Part shown: in pieces, positions 1 to 6,070 of the stretch
How positions within the stretch are numbered: the stretch's first letter is position 1
How the letters are laid out: each line of letters begins with the position of its first letter
Assembly: GCA_900547725.1 (NCBI GenBank)
Contig: URHR01000069.1
Span: forward strand, 1-9,653
DNA length: 9,653 nucleotides
Source: an uncultured Eubacteriales bacterium
GTDB lineage: Bacteria; Bacillota; Clostridia; Oscillospirales; CAG-272
Reading direction: 5' to 3'
The notes under the pieces: generated by a model
Seen by the model: the letters and a program-made list of their open reading frames with translations, nothing else
The model's database searches: none
Told to the model about the DNA's origin: nothing
Made by a program: the position numbers and the translations under genes

Positions 1-57
1 TTGGAGGGAGAAGGACACCCTCCGAAAGGGGGTCCTTCTTCCTCCAAGGTCTTCCTT
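1..57 (-). repeat. ABC palindromic element, copy 1 (hairpin A end only, cut by window start)
   Basis: This is hairpin A of the repeated three-hairpin element described under copy 3. The arms 1-16 and 32-47 pair with one G-T (8 with 40) and enclose an inner CCC/GGG stem and a CCGAAA-type loop. The characteristic outer flank GACCTTGG is at 44-51 read on the minus strand, so hairpins B and C should lie left of the window. It begins 14 nt after the stop codon of the M24 peptidase gene and could act as its transcript end, but there is no T-run after it on the minus strand, so it is not a classical terminator. Confidence 0.8.
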
Positions 58-61
58 ACCC

Positions 62-1138
62 TCACACCTCAATCAATTCCTTCGGACTGCGGGTGAAGTT
101 GTAGACAGAGCCGTCGGGGCGGATTGCCACCATATCCTCAATGCGGCAACCGTACTTGCCCTCCAGATAAATGCCCGGCTCGCAGGTTACAACGTTGCCG
201 CGCTTCAGCACCGTGTCCCCCGCACGGGAGGAAACGCGGGGATTCTCGTGAATGAACAACCCCACGCCGTGCCCGAGCGAGTGCCCGAACGTGCCGCGGT
301 ATTCGGGAACACCGTCAATGATGTCCCGCGCAATCTTGTCAAGCGCCGCGCAGGAAGCGCCCTCGCAGTACGCCGCAAGCGCCTCGGTCTGCGCACGCAG
401 AACCGTGTTGTACAGCTTCTTCATCTCCGCGTCCGCGCGGCCGACGACGATCGTCCGCGTCATGTCGGAGCAGTAGCCGTTCACCCGCGCGCCGAAATCC
501 ATCGTCAGAAAGCCTTTTTCAAGCTGCCGTCTGCCGGGAACGCCGTGCGGGCGCGAGGAAGTCGTCCCCGAGATTGCAATCGTGTCGAACGCAAGGCCGT
601 CCGCGCCGTTCCGCCGCATGAAGAATTCCAACTCCAGCGCAACCTCGATTTCGGTCATTTCGGGCTTGATGAAGTTCAGAATGTGTGCAAACGCCGCGTC
701 GGTCACAGCCTGCGCGCGCGCCATCGTCTCCAACTCCTTCTCGTCCTTGTAAAGCCGCAGCTCTTCCAGAAGCGCCGACGCGCCCGAGCACAGTTCCATG
801 CCCGTCAGCTTCTCGCTGTACTTTCCGTAATCGGCAAAAGACAGCGTTTCTTCCTCGATCATGACCTTCCGGCAGCCGTTTTCGCGCAGCAGTTCCCCCA
901 TGCAGGTCAGCATCCCGATGTTCGGCATCAGAACCTCCAGTTCGGGATTCCGCTGTTCGGTTGCCGCTTCCACGTAGCGGAAGTCGGTGATGAGGTAGGA
1001 CTGCCCCTTGGTAACCAGAACGAATCCGTCGTCAAAATCGAAATCCGAGAGATATTTCTGGTTCAGCTTGCTTCCGATAATTGCCGCGTCCGCGCCCTTT
1101 TCCGCCAGCGCCGCGCGGAATTTTTTCAAATGTGACAT
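62..1138 (-). CDS. pepP: M24 family metallopeptidase, Xaa-Pro aminopeptidase type
   Basis: A 358-residue cytoplasmic peptidase of the pita-bread (creatinase/prolidase) fold, expected to remove N-terminal residues preceding proline. An N-terminal creatinase-like domain covers about residues 1-125 and the M24 catalytic domain about 135-355. The five metal ligands are all present with family spacing: D214 (in MDFGAR), D225 (in SDMTRT), H290 (in GHGVG), E320 (in CEPGIY) and E334 (in RIEDM). H297 in the IHE motif is the usual catalytic histidine. The ATG at 1138 is chosen over an upstream in-frame start at 1174 because AAGGAG lies 7 nt before it and the protein then starts like its family (MSHLKKFRAAL). 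It follows sigE on the same strand but has its own promoter and is separated by a terminator. There is no signal peptide. Prolidase (PepQ) is the alternative name; sequence alone does not separate the two. Confidence 0.92.
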   Translation of the reverse strand: MSHLKKFRAALAEKGADAAIIGSKLNQKYLSDFDFDDGFVLVTKGQSYLITDFRYVEAATEQRNPELEVLMPNIGMLTCMGELLRENGCRKVMIEEETLSFADYGKYSEKLTGMELCSGASALLEELRLYKDEKELETMARAQAVTDAAFAHILNFIKPEMTEIEVALELEFFMRRNGADGLAFDTIAISGTTSSRPHGVPGRRQLEKGFLTMDFGARVNGYCSDMTRTIVVGRADAEMKKLYNTVLRAQTEALAAYCEGASCAALDKIARDIIDGVPEYRGTFGHSLGHGVGLFIHENPRVSSRAGDTVLKRGNVVTCEPGIYLEGKYGCRIEDMVAIRPDGSVYNFTRSPKELIEV

Positions 1139-1188
1139 TTTGTTTCTCCTTCTCCATGCCCATGCGGGCAACAATTTCTTTCCGTTCT

Positions 1189-1217
1189 ATTGTATCACAT
1201 TTTTCGCGCTTTGTAAA
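1189..1217 (-). promoter_or_regulatory. SigA-type promoter of the M24 peptidase gene
   Basis: On the minus strand, TTTACA (1217-1212) and TACAAT (1194-1189) are separated by exactly 17 nt. Transcription would start near 1182, giving a leader of about 45 nt before the ATG at 1138. Confidence 0.7.
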
Positions 1218-1221
1218 GGGG

Positions 1222-1242
1222 AAAACGCGCATTTTACGCGCG
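1222..1242 (-). terminator. Intrinsic terminator after sigE
   Basis: On the minus strand a CGCGC / GCGCG stem (1242-1238 with 1230-1226) encloses GTAAAAT and is followed by TTTT (1225-1222). It begins 5 nt after the sigE stop codon. The stem and T-run are short, so efficiency may be modest. It sits just upstream of the -35 of the next gene. Confidence 0.6.
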
Positions 1243-1247
1243 GCGCT

Positions 1248-1940
1248 TCAAATCTTCCCGCCGATTGCCTCCCGCAGGTGCGCAAGCGTGCGCTTTTCCA
1301 GACGGGAAATGTAGGATTGCGAGATTCCGAGACGATCCGCAACCTCCTTCTGCGTCAGTTCGTCGCCCGTGAAGCCGTAGCGCAGCTCGATCAGTTCCCG
1401 CTCGCGCGGGTCGAGCGCCGCAACCGCCTTCCGCACCGCCGCGCGCTCTTCCTCGCGCTCCAGTTCGTAGGCAACGCCGTCCTCCTCGCTTCCCAATACG
1501 TCCGAAAGCAACAGCTCGTTCCCGTCCCAGTCGGTGTTCAGCGGCTCATCCATCGACACCTCGCACTTCTGCCCGCTTCGCTTGCGGATGTACATCAGAA
1601 TTTCGTTTTCAATGCACCGCGAGGCGTAGGTCGCCAGTTTGATGCCCTTGTCGGCGTGGAACGTTCCGATGGCTTTAATCAGCCCGAGCGTTCCGATGGA
1701 GATCAGATCCTCGATTCCCGTTCCCGTGTTCTCAAAACGCTTGGCGATGAACACAACCAAGCGCAGATTCCGTTCCACAAGCACGTCGCGCGCGTGCTCT
1801 TCGTCAATGTGCGCGATCCAGTAGGCTTCCTCTTCGCGGTCGAGCGGCGGCGGCAGAACCTCCGGGCCGTTGATGTAGTAAACCCCTCTTTTCCGGAATT
1901 TGGATGCCAGCCAGTTCCGGAAGCGTACAAACAGATTCAT
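1248..1940 (-). CDS. sigE: RNA polymerase sporulation sigma factor SigE (pro-sigma-E)
   Basis: A 230-residue sigma-70-family factor that directs early mother-cell transcription during sporulation. Region 2 (about 50-120) contains the near-invariant ERNLRLVVFIAKRFENTG and IEDLISIGTLGLIKA stretches and ATYASRCIENEILMY. After it comes DEPLNTDWDGNELLLSDVLG, a stretch shared almost word for word with Bacillus SigE. Region 4 (about 170-228) carries the helix-turn-helix EVADRLGISQSYISRLEKR. The first 20-21 residues are amphipathic and basic and precede YYINGPEVLPPPL, matching the pro-sequence removed by SpoIIGA; it is about six residues shorter than in B. subtilis. It starts 24 nt after the spoIIGA stop, with GGGAGG 10 nt before the ATG, so the two form one operon. 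No sigG follows directly, unlike the Bacillus order. Family identity is very secure. Confidence 0.97.
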   Translation of the reverse strand: MNLFVRFRNWLASKFRKRGVYYINGPEVLPPPLDREEEAYWIAHIDEEHARDVLVERNLRLVVFIAKRFENTGTGIEDLISIGTLGLIKAIGTFHADKGIKLATYASRCIENEILMYIRKRSGQKCEVSMDEPLNTDWDGNELLLSDVLGSEEDGVAYELEREEERAAVRKAVAALDPRERELIELRYGFTGDELTQKEVADRLGISQSYISRLEKRTLAHLREAIGGKI

Positions 1941-1964
1941 GGTTTTCTTTCCTCCCTATCTTCA

Positions 1965-2807
1965 TTATTCAAGCGAAATCAGTGCGTCAAAGCCCTTTGC
2001 CGCGTCCCCGAGCGGGGAAAGCGCAACAAGGTCGTTGACCTCGGTTCGTTCCTTTCCGTCGATGACCGTCAGGCGGTCGGGAGAAAACGCCGCGAGCATC
2101 CCCTCCCCCGTTGCGGTTCGCGCGGGAATCAGCCGCACGCGGCGGGCGTATTTCTCCTGCGCCCTGGTCGGGTGCGCAAGCGCTTCAAGCAGGGCGGGCG
2201 GCAGTTGCGGGGTCAGTTTCGCGGGGTCGGCGACGATCACGCTTCTGCCGCTGAGCGGGTCAGTCAAAAGGTTTCCGGAGTCGACCAGCGCCTGCAGGGT
2301 GGCGACCCTTCCCTCCACGGCGATTTCCAGTCCGACTGCGCGCGTTGTGCCCGATCTGCGGAACAGCTTCCCGCCGCGCAGGGTAAAGAAGCCCGCGACC
2401 GCCGCGAGGACGGCGAACATCCACGCGGAGAGTCCGTCTCCCTGCAGGGCTTCGAGCGGGAGGTTCAGGCGGTTGAGGAAGCGGTAGAGAACGGTCATCA
2501 GACCGCCGAGGAGGGCGGAAAGAAGCGCATACGCGCCCGCGCTTCGGAGCAGTCGTCCTGCGCTCCCGCCGCGCGTTGCGAACGCGATTGCCGCAAGAAG
2601 AACCGCCATGCAGAGGTCGAGCAGAACGCCCGTCACGCCGCCGATGCCCGCCAGCAGGATTCCGACGGCATACGCGCCGCCGACCACTGCCGAAAGGATC
2701 AATCTCCACCGTTTTGCGGCGCGGTGGAGGATTGCGGCTGTCATGGCAAGGCACAAGAGATCCATGCTCGCGTTAATCAGAAAATACAAGTCCACGTAAA
2801 CGTCCAC
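1965..2807 (-). CDS. spoIIGA: Sigma-E processing aspartic peptidase SpoIIGA
   Basis: A 280-residue integral membrane protease that cleaves pro-sigma-E after asymmetric septation, when triggered by the forespore. Roughly five hydrophobic segments fill residues 1-145. A soluble C-terminal aspartic-protease-like domain follows, with the signature ALVDSGNLLTDPLSG, in which D176 of the DSG triad is the predicted catalytic residue. The open frame runs far upstream into a repeat element with no plausible start. The GTG at 2807 is chosen because GGGAGG (2819-2814) lies 6 nt before it and the product then starts MDVYVDLYFLINASMD, as family members do. Length is slightly below the roughly 300 residues usual in Bacillus. 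It is co-transcribed with its substrate gene sigE, which supports the call independently of the motif. Confidence 0.93.
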   Translation of the reverse strand: MDVYVDLYFLINASMDLLCLAMTAAILHRAAKRWRLILSAVVGGAYAVGILLAGIGGVTGVLLDLCMAVLLAAIAFATRGGSAGRLLRSAGAYALLSALLGGLMTVLYRFLNRLNLPLEALQGDGLSAWMFAVLAAVAGFFTLRGGKLFRRSGTTRAVGLEIAVEGRVATLQALVDSGNLLTDPLSGRSVIVADPAKLTPQLPPALLEALAHPTRAQEKYARRVRLIPARTATGEGMLAAFSPDRLTVIDGKERTEVNDLVALSPLGDAAKGFDALISLE

Positions 2808-2859
2808 GTCCGTCCTCCCATTCCCGGCTATCTCTTCTCTGTGATCTTCTGTCCCCTCT

Positions 2860-2893
2860 ATTATACACGTCCCGCCCCGCTTTTTCTGTCGAA
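2860..2893 (-). promoter_or_regulatory. Candidate Spo0A-controlled promoter of spoIIGA-sigE
   Basis: On the minus strand a TATAAT (2865-2860) lies about 52 nt before the GTG start. No SigA -35 stands at the normal 16-18 nt. Instead TTCGACA (2893-2887) stands 21 nt upstream, which is the complement of the 0A-box core TGTCGAA. The B. subtilis spoIIG promoter has the same odd layout, with a -35-like element about 22 bp from the -10 and overlapped by Spo0A boxes. Only one box is evident here. The assignment is inference from layout. Confidence 0.6.
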
Positions 2894-2930
2894 CGGCGGG
2901 GGCTTTGGAGAAAAAATTTACGGGGCGAGG

Positions 2931-3136
2931 GGAAGACCTTGGAGGGAGAGGAGCACCTCTTGAAAGAGGCGCCCCTCTCCCTCCAAACCTCCCACACTCT
3001 CCGAGAACTTCCCCCAAGCGCACCCGCCCGGGCAGGGCGAAAAGTTGTTTCGTTTTGTTTGGGGCGGGTGCACTTGGGGGAAGTTTGGGGTTTGATTTGG
3101 GAGGTGCGGGGCGGTAAAGAGTGCGGCTTCGCGCTC
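2931..3136 (+). repeat. ABC palindromic element, copy 2
   Basis: Complete copy in A-B-C order on the plus strand, between the divergent spoIIGA and LRR lipoprotein genes. Hairpin A is 2939-2986 (23-bp arms, two A-C mismatches at 2952/2973 and 2955/2970). Hairpin B is 3006-3085 (24-bp arms with one C-A mismatch at 3019/3072, and an inner CGAAA...TTTCG stem). Hairpin C is 3119-3136. The flank GACCTTGG precedes A. All three mismatches become G-U if the minus strand is the RNA. The copy ends about 37 nt before the -35 of the lipoprotein gene. No coding potential was seen in it. Confidence 0.88.
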
Positions 3137-3172
3137 GTTTGGTCGGAAATGAAAATTTTGTGGCTTTCGGGG

Positions 3173-3201
3173 TTGAAATCCTACGGATATTGTGGTATAA
3201 T
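3173..3201 (+). promoter_or_regulatory. SigA-type extended -10 promoter of the LRR lipoprotein gene
   Basis: TTGAAA (3173-3178), a 17-nt spacer and TATAAT (3196-3201), with a TG one base before the -10 (extended -10). The leader to the ATG at 3233 is about 25 nt. Confidence 0.8.
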
Positions 3202-3232
3202 GGAGAAAATACAGCGGAAGAGAGGAAACGGT

Positions 3233-4528
3233 ATGAAACAAATCATTCGGATTCTGGCGGTGTTGTTGGCGGCGTTACTGGCAGTGGCGGTTCTGGCTTC
3301 GTGCGACAAAAAGGCTGGGTCTGCAGGGGGAGAAAGCGGGAAAAGCACGGAAGCCACAAAGCCGGGTAGCGCGGAAGCGACCAAGCCTGCGGGGGCGGGC
3401 AGTGAAAAAGTAACCCCTCCAAGCGGAAGCAAAGGTTTGGAATACTATCCGCTCCCCGACGGAACTTACGCGGTCAGCGGCGGAACAGCAAAATATCTGA
3501 CCAAAGTTGAAATTCCCGCGATTCACAACGGAAAAGCTGTGACGGTTATCACGGATCGGGCGTTTCATGAATTTCCGAATCTGAAAAAGATTACGATTCC
3601 GAACAGTGTGACAAGCATCGGCATTTCTGCGTTTTTTGGGTGCAGCAACCTAACGAGCATCACAATACCGGACAGCGTAACAAGCATCGGCATTTCTGCG
3701 TTTTGGGAGTGCAGCAACCTGACGAGCATCACGATACCGGACAGCGTAACAAGCATCGGCGGGGGTGCGTTCTGCGGTTGTAGCAATCTGACGAATGTCA
3801 CGATACCGAATGGTGTGACGAGTATCGGCTATTCTGCGTTTCAGAGTTGCAGTAGTCTGACAAGCATCATGATACCGGATAGCGTGAAGATCATCGACGA
3901 GGGTATGTTCGCGTATTGCAGTAGCCTGACGAGCATCACACTCCCGAGTAGCGTGACGAGCCTTGGTGAGTTTGCGTTCCGTGGTTGCAGCAGTCTGACA
4001 AGCATCTCAATTCCGGATGGCGTGACGAGCATCGGCGATTTTGCGTTCGAAGATTGCAGTAGTCTGACGAGCGTCACGATACCAAGCCGCGTAACAAGCA
4101 TCGGCGATATGGTGTTCATGAAATGCAGTAGCCTGACGAGCATCACAATTCCGAACAATGTGACAAGCATCGGCGATTCTGCGTTCGCTGGTTGCAGTAG
4201 CCTGACAAACATCACATTACCAAACAGCGTGACAAGCATCGGCTTTCGGGCGTTCAAGAATTGCAGTAGTCTAACGAGCATCACGATTCCGAACGGCGTG
4301 ACAGGCATCGGCGATGGTACGTTCTCCGATTGCCCCAGACTGGTAAGTATCACAATACCGAAAAGTGTGACGAGCATCGACTATTTAGCGTTCTCCGGTT
4401 GCAGTAACCTAACGAACATTACTTACACCGGAACAAAAGCACAGTGGAAAGCATGTTCAAAAGAGTATTTGGGATGGAGCGGTACTGTAACTTGTTCTGA
4501 CGGAATCATATCCTATACCGAAAACTAA
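3233..4528 (+). CDS. BspA-type leucine-rich-repeat (LRR_5) lipoprotein
   Basis: A 431-residue predicted lipoprotein. Residues 1-23 form a lipoprotein signal peptide ending VLASC, with C24 as the lipidated cysteine. Residues 25-68 are a Ser/Gly/Lys/Thr-rich spacer, 69-115 an N-terminal cap with a partial repeat, and 116-391 twelve exact 23-residue LRR_5 units of the form SLTSITIPDSVTSIGxxAFxxC. Residues 392-431 form a cap with TYTGTKAQWK and GTVTCSDG, typical of BspA-like proteins. These proteins form solenoids on the cell surface, often linked to adhesion or carbohydrate/protein binding; the ligand here is unknown. The ATG at 3233 has GAGG 7 nt upstream and directly follows the promoter; the longer upstream frame reads into a repeat element. 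It is monocistronic, with its own promoter and terminator. By eye its codon use is more AT-rich than its neighbours. Confidence 0.93.
   Translation: MKQIIRILAVLLAALLAVAVLASCDKKAGSAGGESGKSTEATKPGSAEATKPAGAGSEKVTPPSGSKGLEYYPLPDGTYAVSGGTAKYLTKVEIPAIHNGKAVTVITDRAFHEFPNLKKITIPNSVTSIGISAFFGCSNLTSITIPDSVTSIGISAFWECSNLTSITIPDSVTSIGGGAFCGCSNLTNVTIPNGVTSIGYSAFQSCSSLTSIMIPDSVKIIDEGMFAYCSSLTSITLPSSVTSLGEFAFRGCSSLTSISIPDGVTSIGDFAFEDCSSLTSVTIPSRVTSIGDMVFMKCSSLTSITIPNNVTSIGDSAFAGCSSLTNITLPNSVTSIGFRAFKNCSSLTSITIPNGVTGIGDGTFSDCPRLVSITIPKSVTSIDYLAFSGCSNLTNITYTGTKAQWKACSKEYLGWSGTVTCSDGIISYTEN
3578..4405 (+). repeat. Twelve tandem 69-bp coding repeats (LRR_5 array)
   Basis: Twelve consecutive in-frame 69-bp units within the lipoprotein gene, each encoding 23 residues. 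The core ACGAGCATCAC plus CGTGACGAGCATCGGC-type segments recur with mostly silent or loop-position changes. Variation is concentrated in the two residues before AF and the two after it. Recombinational copy-number change is expected for such an array. Confidence 0.9.
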
Positions 4529-4539
4529 TAAACAACACT

Positions 4540-4578
4540 GCGGGCGGGAATCTTGGATTCCCGCCCGCTCCTTTATCT
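4540..4578 (+). terminator. Intrinsic terminator of the LRR lipoprotein gene
   Basis: A perfect 13-bp stem GCGGGCGGGAATC (4540-4552) with its complement at 4556-4568 and a 3-nt loop, followed by the T-rich stretch TCCTTTATCT. It lies 11 nt after the stop codon. Confidence 0.85.
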
Positions 4579-4589
4579 CCCCCCACCAA

Positions 4590-4816
4590 CCGGGCGCGAA
4601 GCCGTACTTTCAAAAAAATTTCCTCCCGCCCGAAACAAAAACTTCCCCCAAGAGCACCCGCATCAAGCGAAGCGAAACAAGTCTTTGCCATATACAGGCG
4701 GGTGCTCTTGGGGGAAGTTCTCGGTGAGAGAGGGAGGCTTGGAGGGGGAGAGCCCCGTCTTTCAAGAGGGGGCTCTCTCCCTCCAAGGTCTTTCTTCTCT
4801 CTCTCCAAGGCCTTCC
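4590..4816 (-). repeat. ABC palindromic element, copy 3 (reference copy)
   Basis: Complete copy reading C-B-A on the plus strand, between the LRR and DUF11 genes. Hairpin C is a short imperfect palindrome at 4592-4607. Hairpin B (4640-4719) has perfect 22-bp arms containing ACTTCCCCCAAGAGCACC, and its 36-nt loop carries the conserved AGCGAAACAA. Hairpin A (4739-4786) has TTGGAGGG...CCCTCCAA arms, an inner CTT/AAG stem, one G-T (4747/4778) and one G-G mismatch. The outer flank CCAAGGTCTTTC is followed by a second, partial copy of itself (CCAAGGCCTTCC, 4806-4817). The linkers between hairpins (CGGTGAGAGAGGGAGG; CCTCCCGCCC) recur in other copies. No transposase or ORF lies within it. The class could be REP/MITE-like or a structured RNA element; no name is claimed. 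Confidence 0.9.
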
Positions 4817-4900
4817 CCAAAATCCGACATTGTGCATATGATGGAATGAGGGGAGCGCGGAGAAAGAAACGATAACGTGCTCTCCGGAAAGGAAGAGAGT

Positions 4901-5752
4901 ATGGCACAATTTACGAACCAGGCGCAGCTGTCCTATAATAACGAAACGGTCACGTCAAACGTGGTCGTGGGACAGCTCCAGGAGGTCCTGTCCGCCACCA
5001 AAACGGCGGTGAACGGCTCGTACCGCACGGGCGAGACCGTGACCTACGCGGTCAACCTCATCAACTCGGGACCTGCGGCGGTCACGGGACTGACGCTGAC
5101 CGACGATCTGGGCGCATATAGCCCGGAAACGGGAACCACCTATGTTCCGCTGACCTACGTGGACGGCACGGTGCGGTATTTTATCAACGGCGTGCGGCAG
5201 ACCGCGCCGACCGTAACGGCGGGCAATTCGCTCGTGCTCGCGGGCATCACAGTCCCCGCAGGCGGAAACGCGACCATCCTGTACGACGCGTTGGTCAACG
5301 GCTACGCCAACCCCACGGCAACGGGAAGCCTGACCAACACCGTGACCGTAACGGGCGGCGGGATCACCCCGCTGACCGCAACGGCAACGCTCCCGTCGGA
5401 TGTGAGAACCGGACTGTCGATCACAAAGTCGATCAGCCCCGTCCCCGTGGTGGAAAACGGCACGCTGACCTATACGTTCCTCATTGAGAACACGGGCAGC
5501 ACGGCGGCGGACGGAACGGGCAACCTGACGGTGACCGACACCTTCCAGCCGGTACTGACGGGCATTACGGTCACGCTGAACGGCACAGCGCTCACCGAGG
5601 GAACGGACTACACCTACAACGAAACGACGGGTGTATTCGCAACCGTTCCGGGGCGGATCACAGTCCCCGCGGCAACCTTCGCGCAGGGAACTGACGGCGT
5701 TTGGGTAACCACGCCGGGAACAGCCACGCTTACGGTGTCGGGAACGATCTGA
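4901..5752 (+). CDS. DUF11 (conserved repeat) domain protein, no signal peptide
   Basis: A 283-residue protein made of two immunoglobulin-like DUF11 modules. The first starts near residue 31 (SATKTAVNGSYRTGETVTYA, then INSGP and LTLTDDLG). The second starts near residue 173 (SITKSISPVPVVENGTLTYT, then IENTG and LTVTDTFQP). The N-terminus MAQFTNQAQLSYN is of a type seen in Clostridia DUF11 proteins. There is no N-terminal hydrophobic segment, no LPXTG and no cysteine, and composition is very Thr/Val/Gly-rich, so classical secretion or wall anchoring is not indicated. DUF11 modules are usually structural surface domains; the role here is unknown and a spore-layer protein is only a guess. The ATG at 4901 with AAAGGA 7 nt upstream is preferred to an in-frame GTG at 4877. 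No clear SigA promoter was found between 4817 and 4900. A strong terminator follows. Confidence 0.85.
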   Translation: MAQFTNQAQLSYNNETVTSNVVVGQLQEVLSATKTAVNGSYRTGETVTYAVNLINSGPAAVTGLTLTDDLGAYSPETGTTYVPLTYVDGTVRYFINGVRQTAPTVTAGNSLVLAGITVPAGGNATILYDALVNGYANPTATGSLTNTVTVTGGGITPLTATATLPSDVRTGLSITKSISPVPVVENGTLTYTFLIENTGSTAADGTGNLTVTDTFQPVLTGITVTLNGTALTEGTDYTYNETTGVFATVPGRITVPAATFAQGTDGVWVTTPGTATLTVSGTI

Positions 5753-5777
5753 CAGCAGACAGCGCCGCGTAAACAGA

Positions 5778-5817
5778 CCCCTGCGGAGAGAGGAAACGCT
5801 CTCCGCAGGGGCTTTTT
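5778..5817 (+). terminator. Intrinsic terminator of the DUF11 gene
   Basis: A perfect 13-bp stem CCCCTGCGGAGAG (5778-5790) with its complement 5799-5811, an 8-nt loop and a TTTTT run (5813-5817), 25 nt after the stop codon. It insulates the toxin promoter that starts 10 nt further on. Confidence 0.92.
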
Positions 5818-5827
5818 GAAAGCAGTC

Positions 5828-5856
5828 TTGACAAAGCGCCGCCGAGGGTGTATAAT
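5828..5856 (+). promoter_or_regulatory. SigA-type promoter of the toxin mRNA
   Basis: Consensus TTGACA (5828-5833) and TATAAT (5851-5856) with a 17-nt spacer. The start would be near 5863, more than 200 nt before the only sensible start codon downstream. Confidence 0.88.
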
Positions 5857-5862
5857 AAAAGA

Positions 5863-6070
5863 GCCACGGGGAAATCCGTGACCTTGGAAACACCAAGCAA
5901 CAGAGCGCATATCGCTTTGTTGCGACAGACGCAAGGCAGAAAGCGTTTGCACACGGCAGACTTTGTTGGGTGCAGGCACTGCCTGCCGGTGGCGGTTGCT
6001 TCCTCCCTGACCGGAGGACGTAAAAATTTCTTTTTCTTCCTCCGGGTTCTCCGGAGGGAGGTGATGCCCG
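5863..6070 (+). ncRNA. Long structured 5' leader of the toxin mRNA
   Basis: About 208 nt between the predicted transcription start and the toxin ATG, rich in local hairpins: 5865-5869/5876-5880; 5883-5887/5893-5897; a 10-bp stem 5898-5907/5913-5922 with CATAT loop; 5927-5932/5944-5949; GCAGGC palindrome 5973-5987; TCCTCC/GGAGGA 6001-6006/6013-6018; and a 10-bp stem 6036-6045/6051-6060 that reaches into the Shine-Dalgarno sequence. The leader contains GCCGGTG (5986-5992) and GAGGGAG (6054-6060), both also present in the antisense RNA region. No open frame in it looks coding. Whether the upstream half is part of toxin control or a separate RNA class cannot be told here. Confidence 0.65.

Noticed and set aside
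248..1135. 295-codon plus-strand open frame opposite the M24 peptidase
   Set aside because: Shadow frame created by high GC; the minus-strand gene has all catalytic residues.
1008..2963. 651-codon plus-strand open frame opposite sigE and spoIIGA
   Set aside because: Arg/Gln/His-rich antisense shadow of two well-supported genes; no domain and no ribosome-binding site.
2939..3232. Upstream start for the LRR lipoprotein frame
   Set aside because: This part of the frame is repeat element and promoter; the ATG at 3233 gives a perfect lipoprotein signal peptide and has a ribosome-binding site.
4817..4900. Sporulation-sigma promoter before the DUF11 gene (GCATATGATG near 4836)
   Set aside because: The -10-like CATATGAT loosely recalls sigma-E/sigma-K sites, but no matching -35 stands at the right distance; too weak to call.
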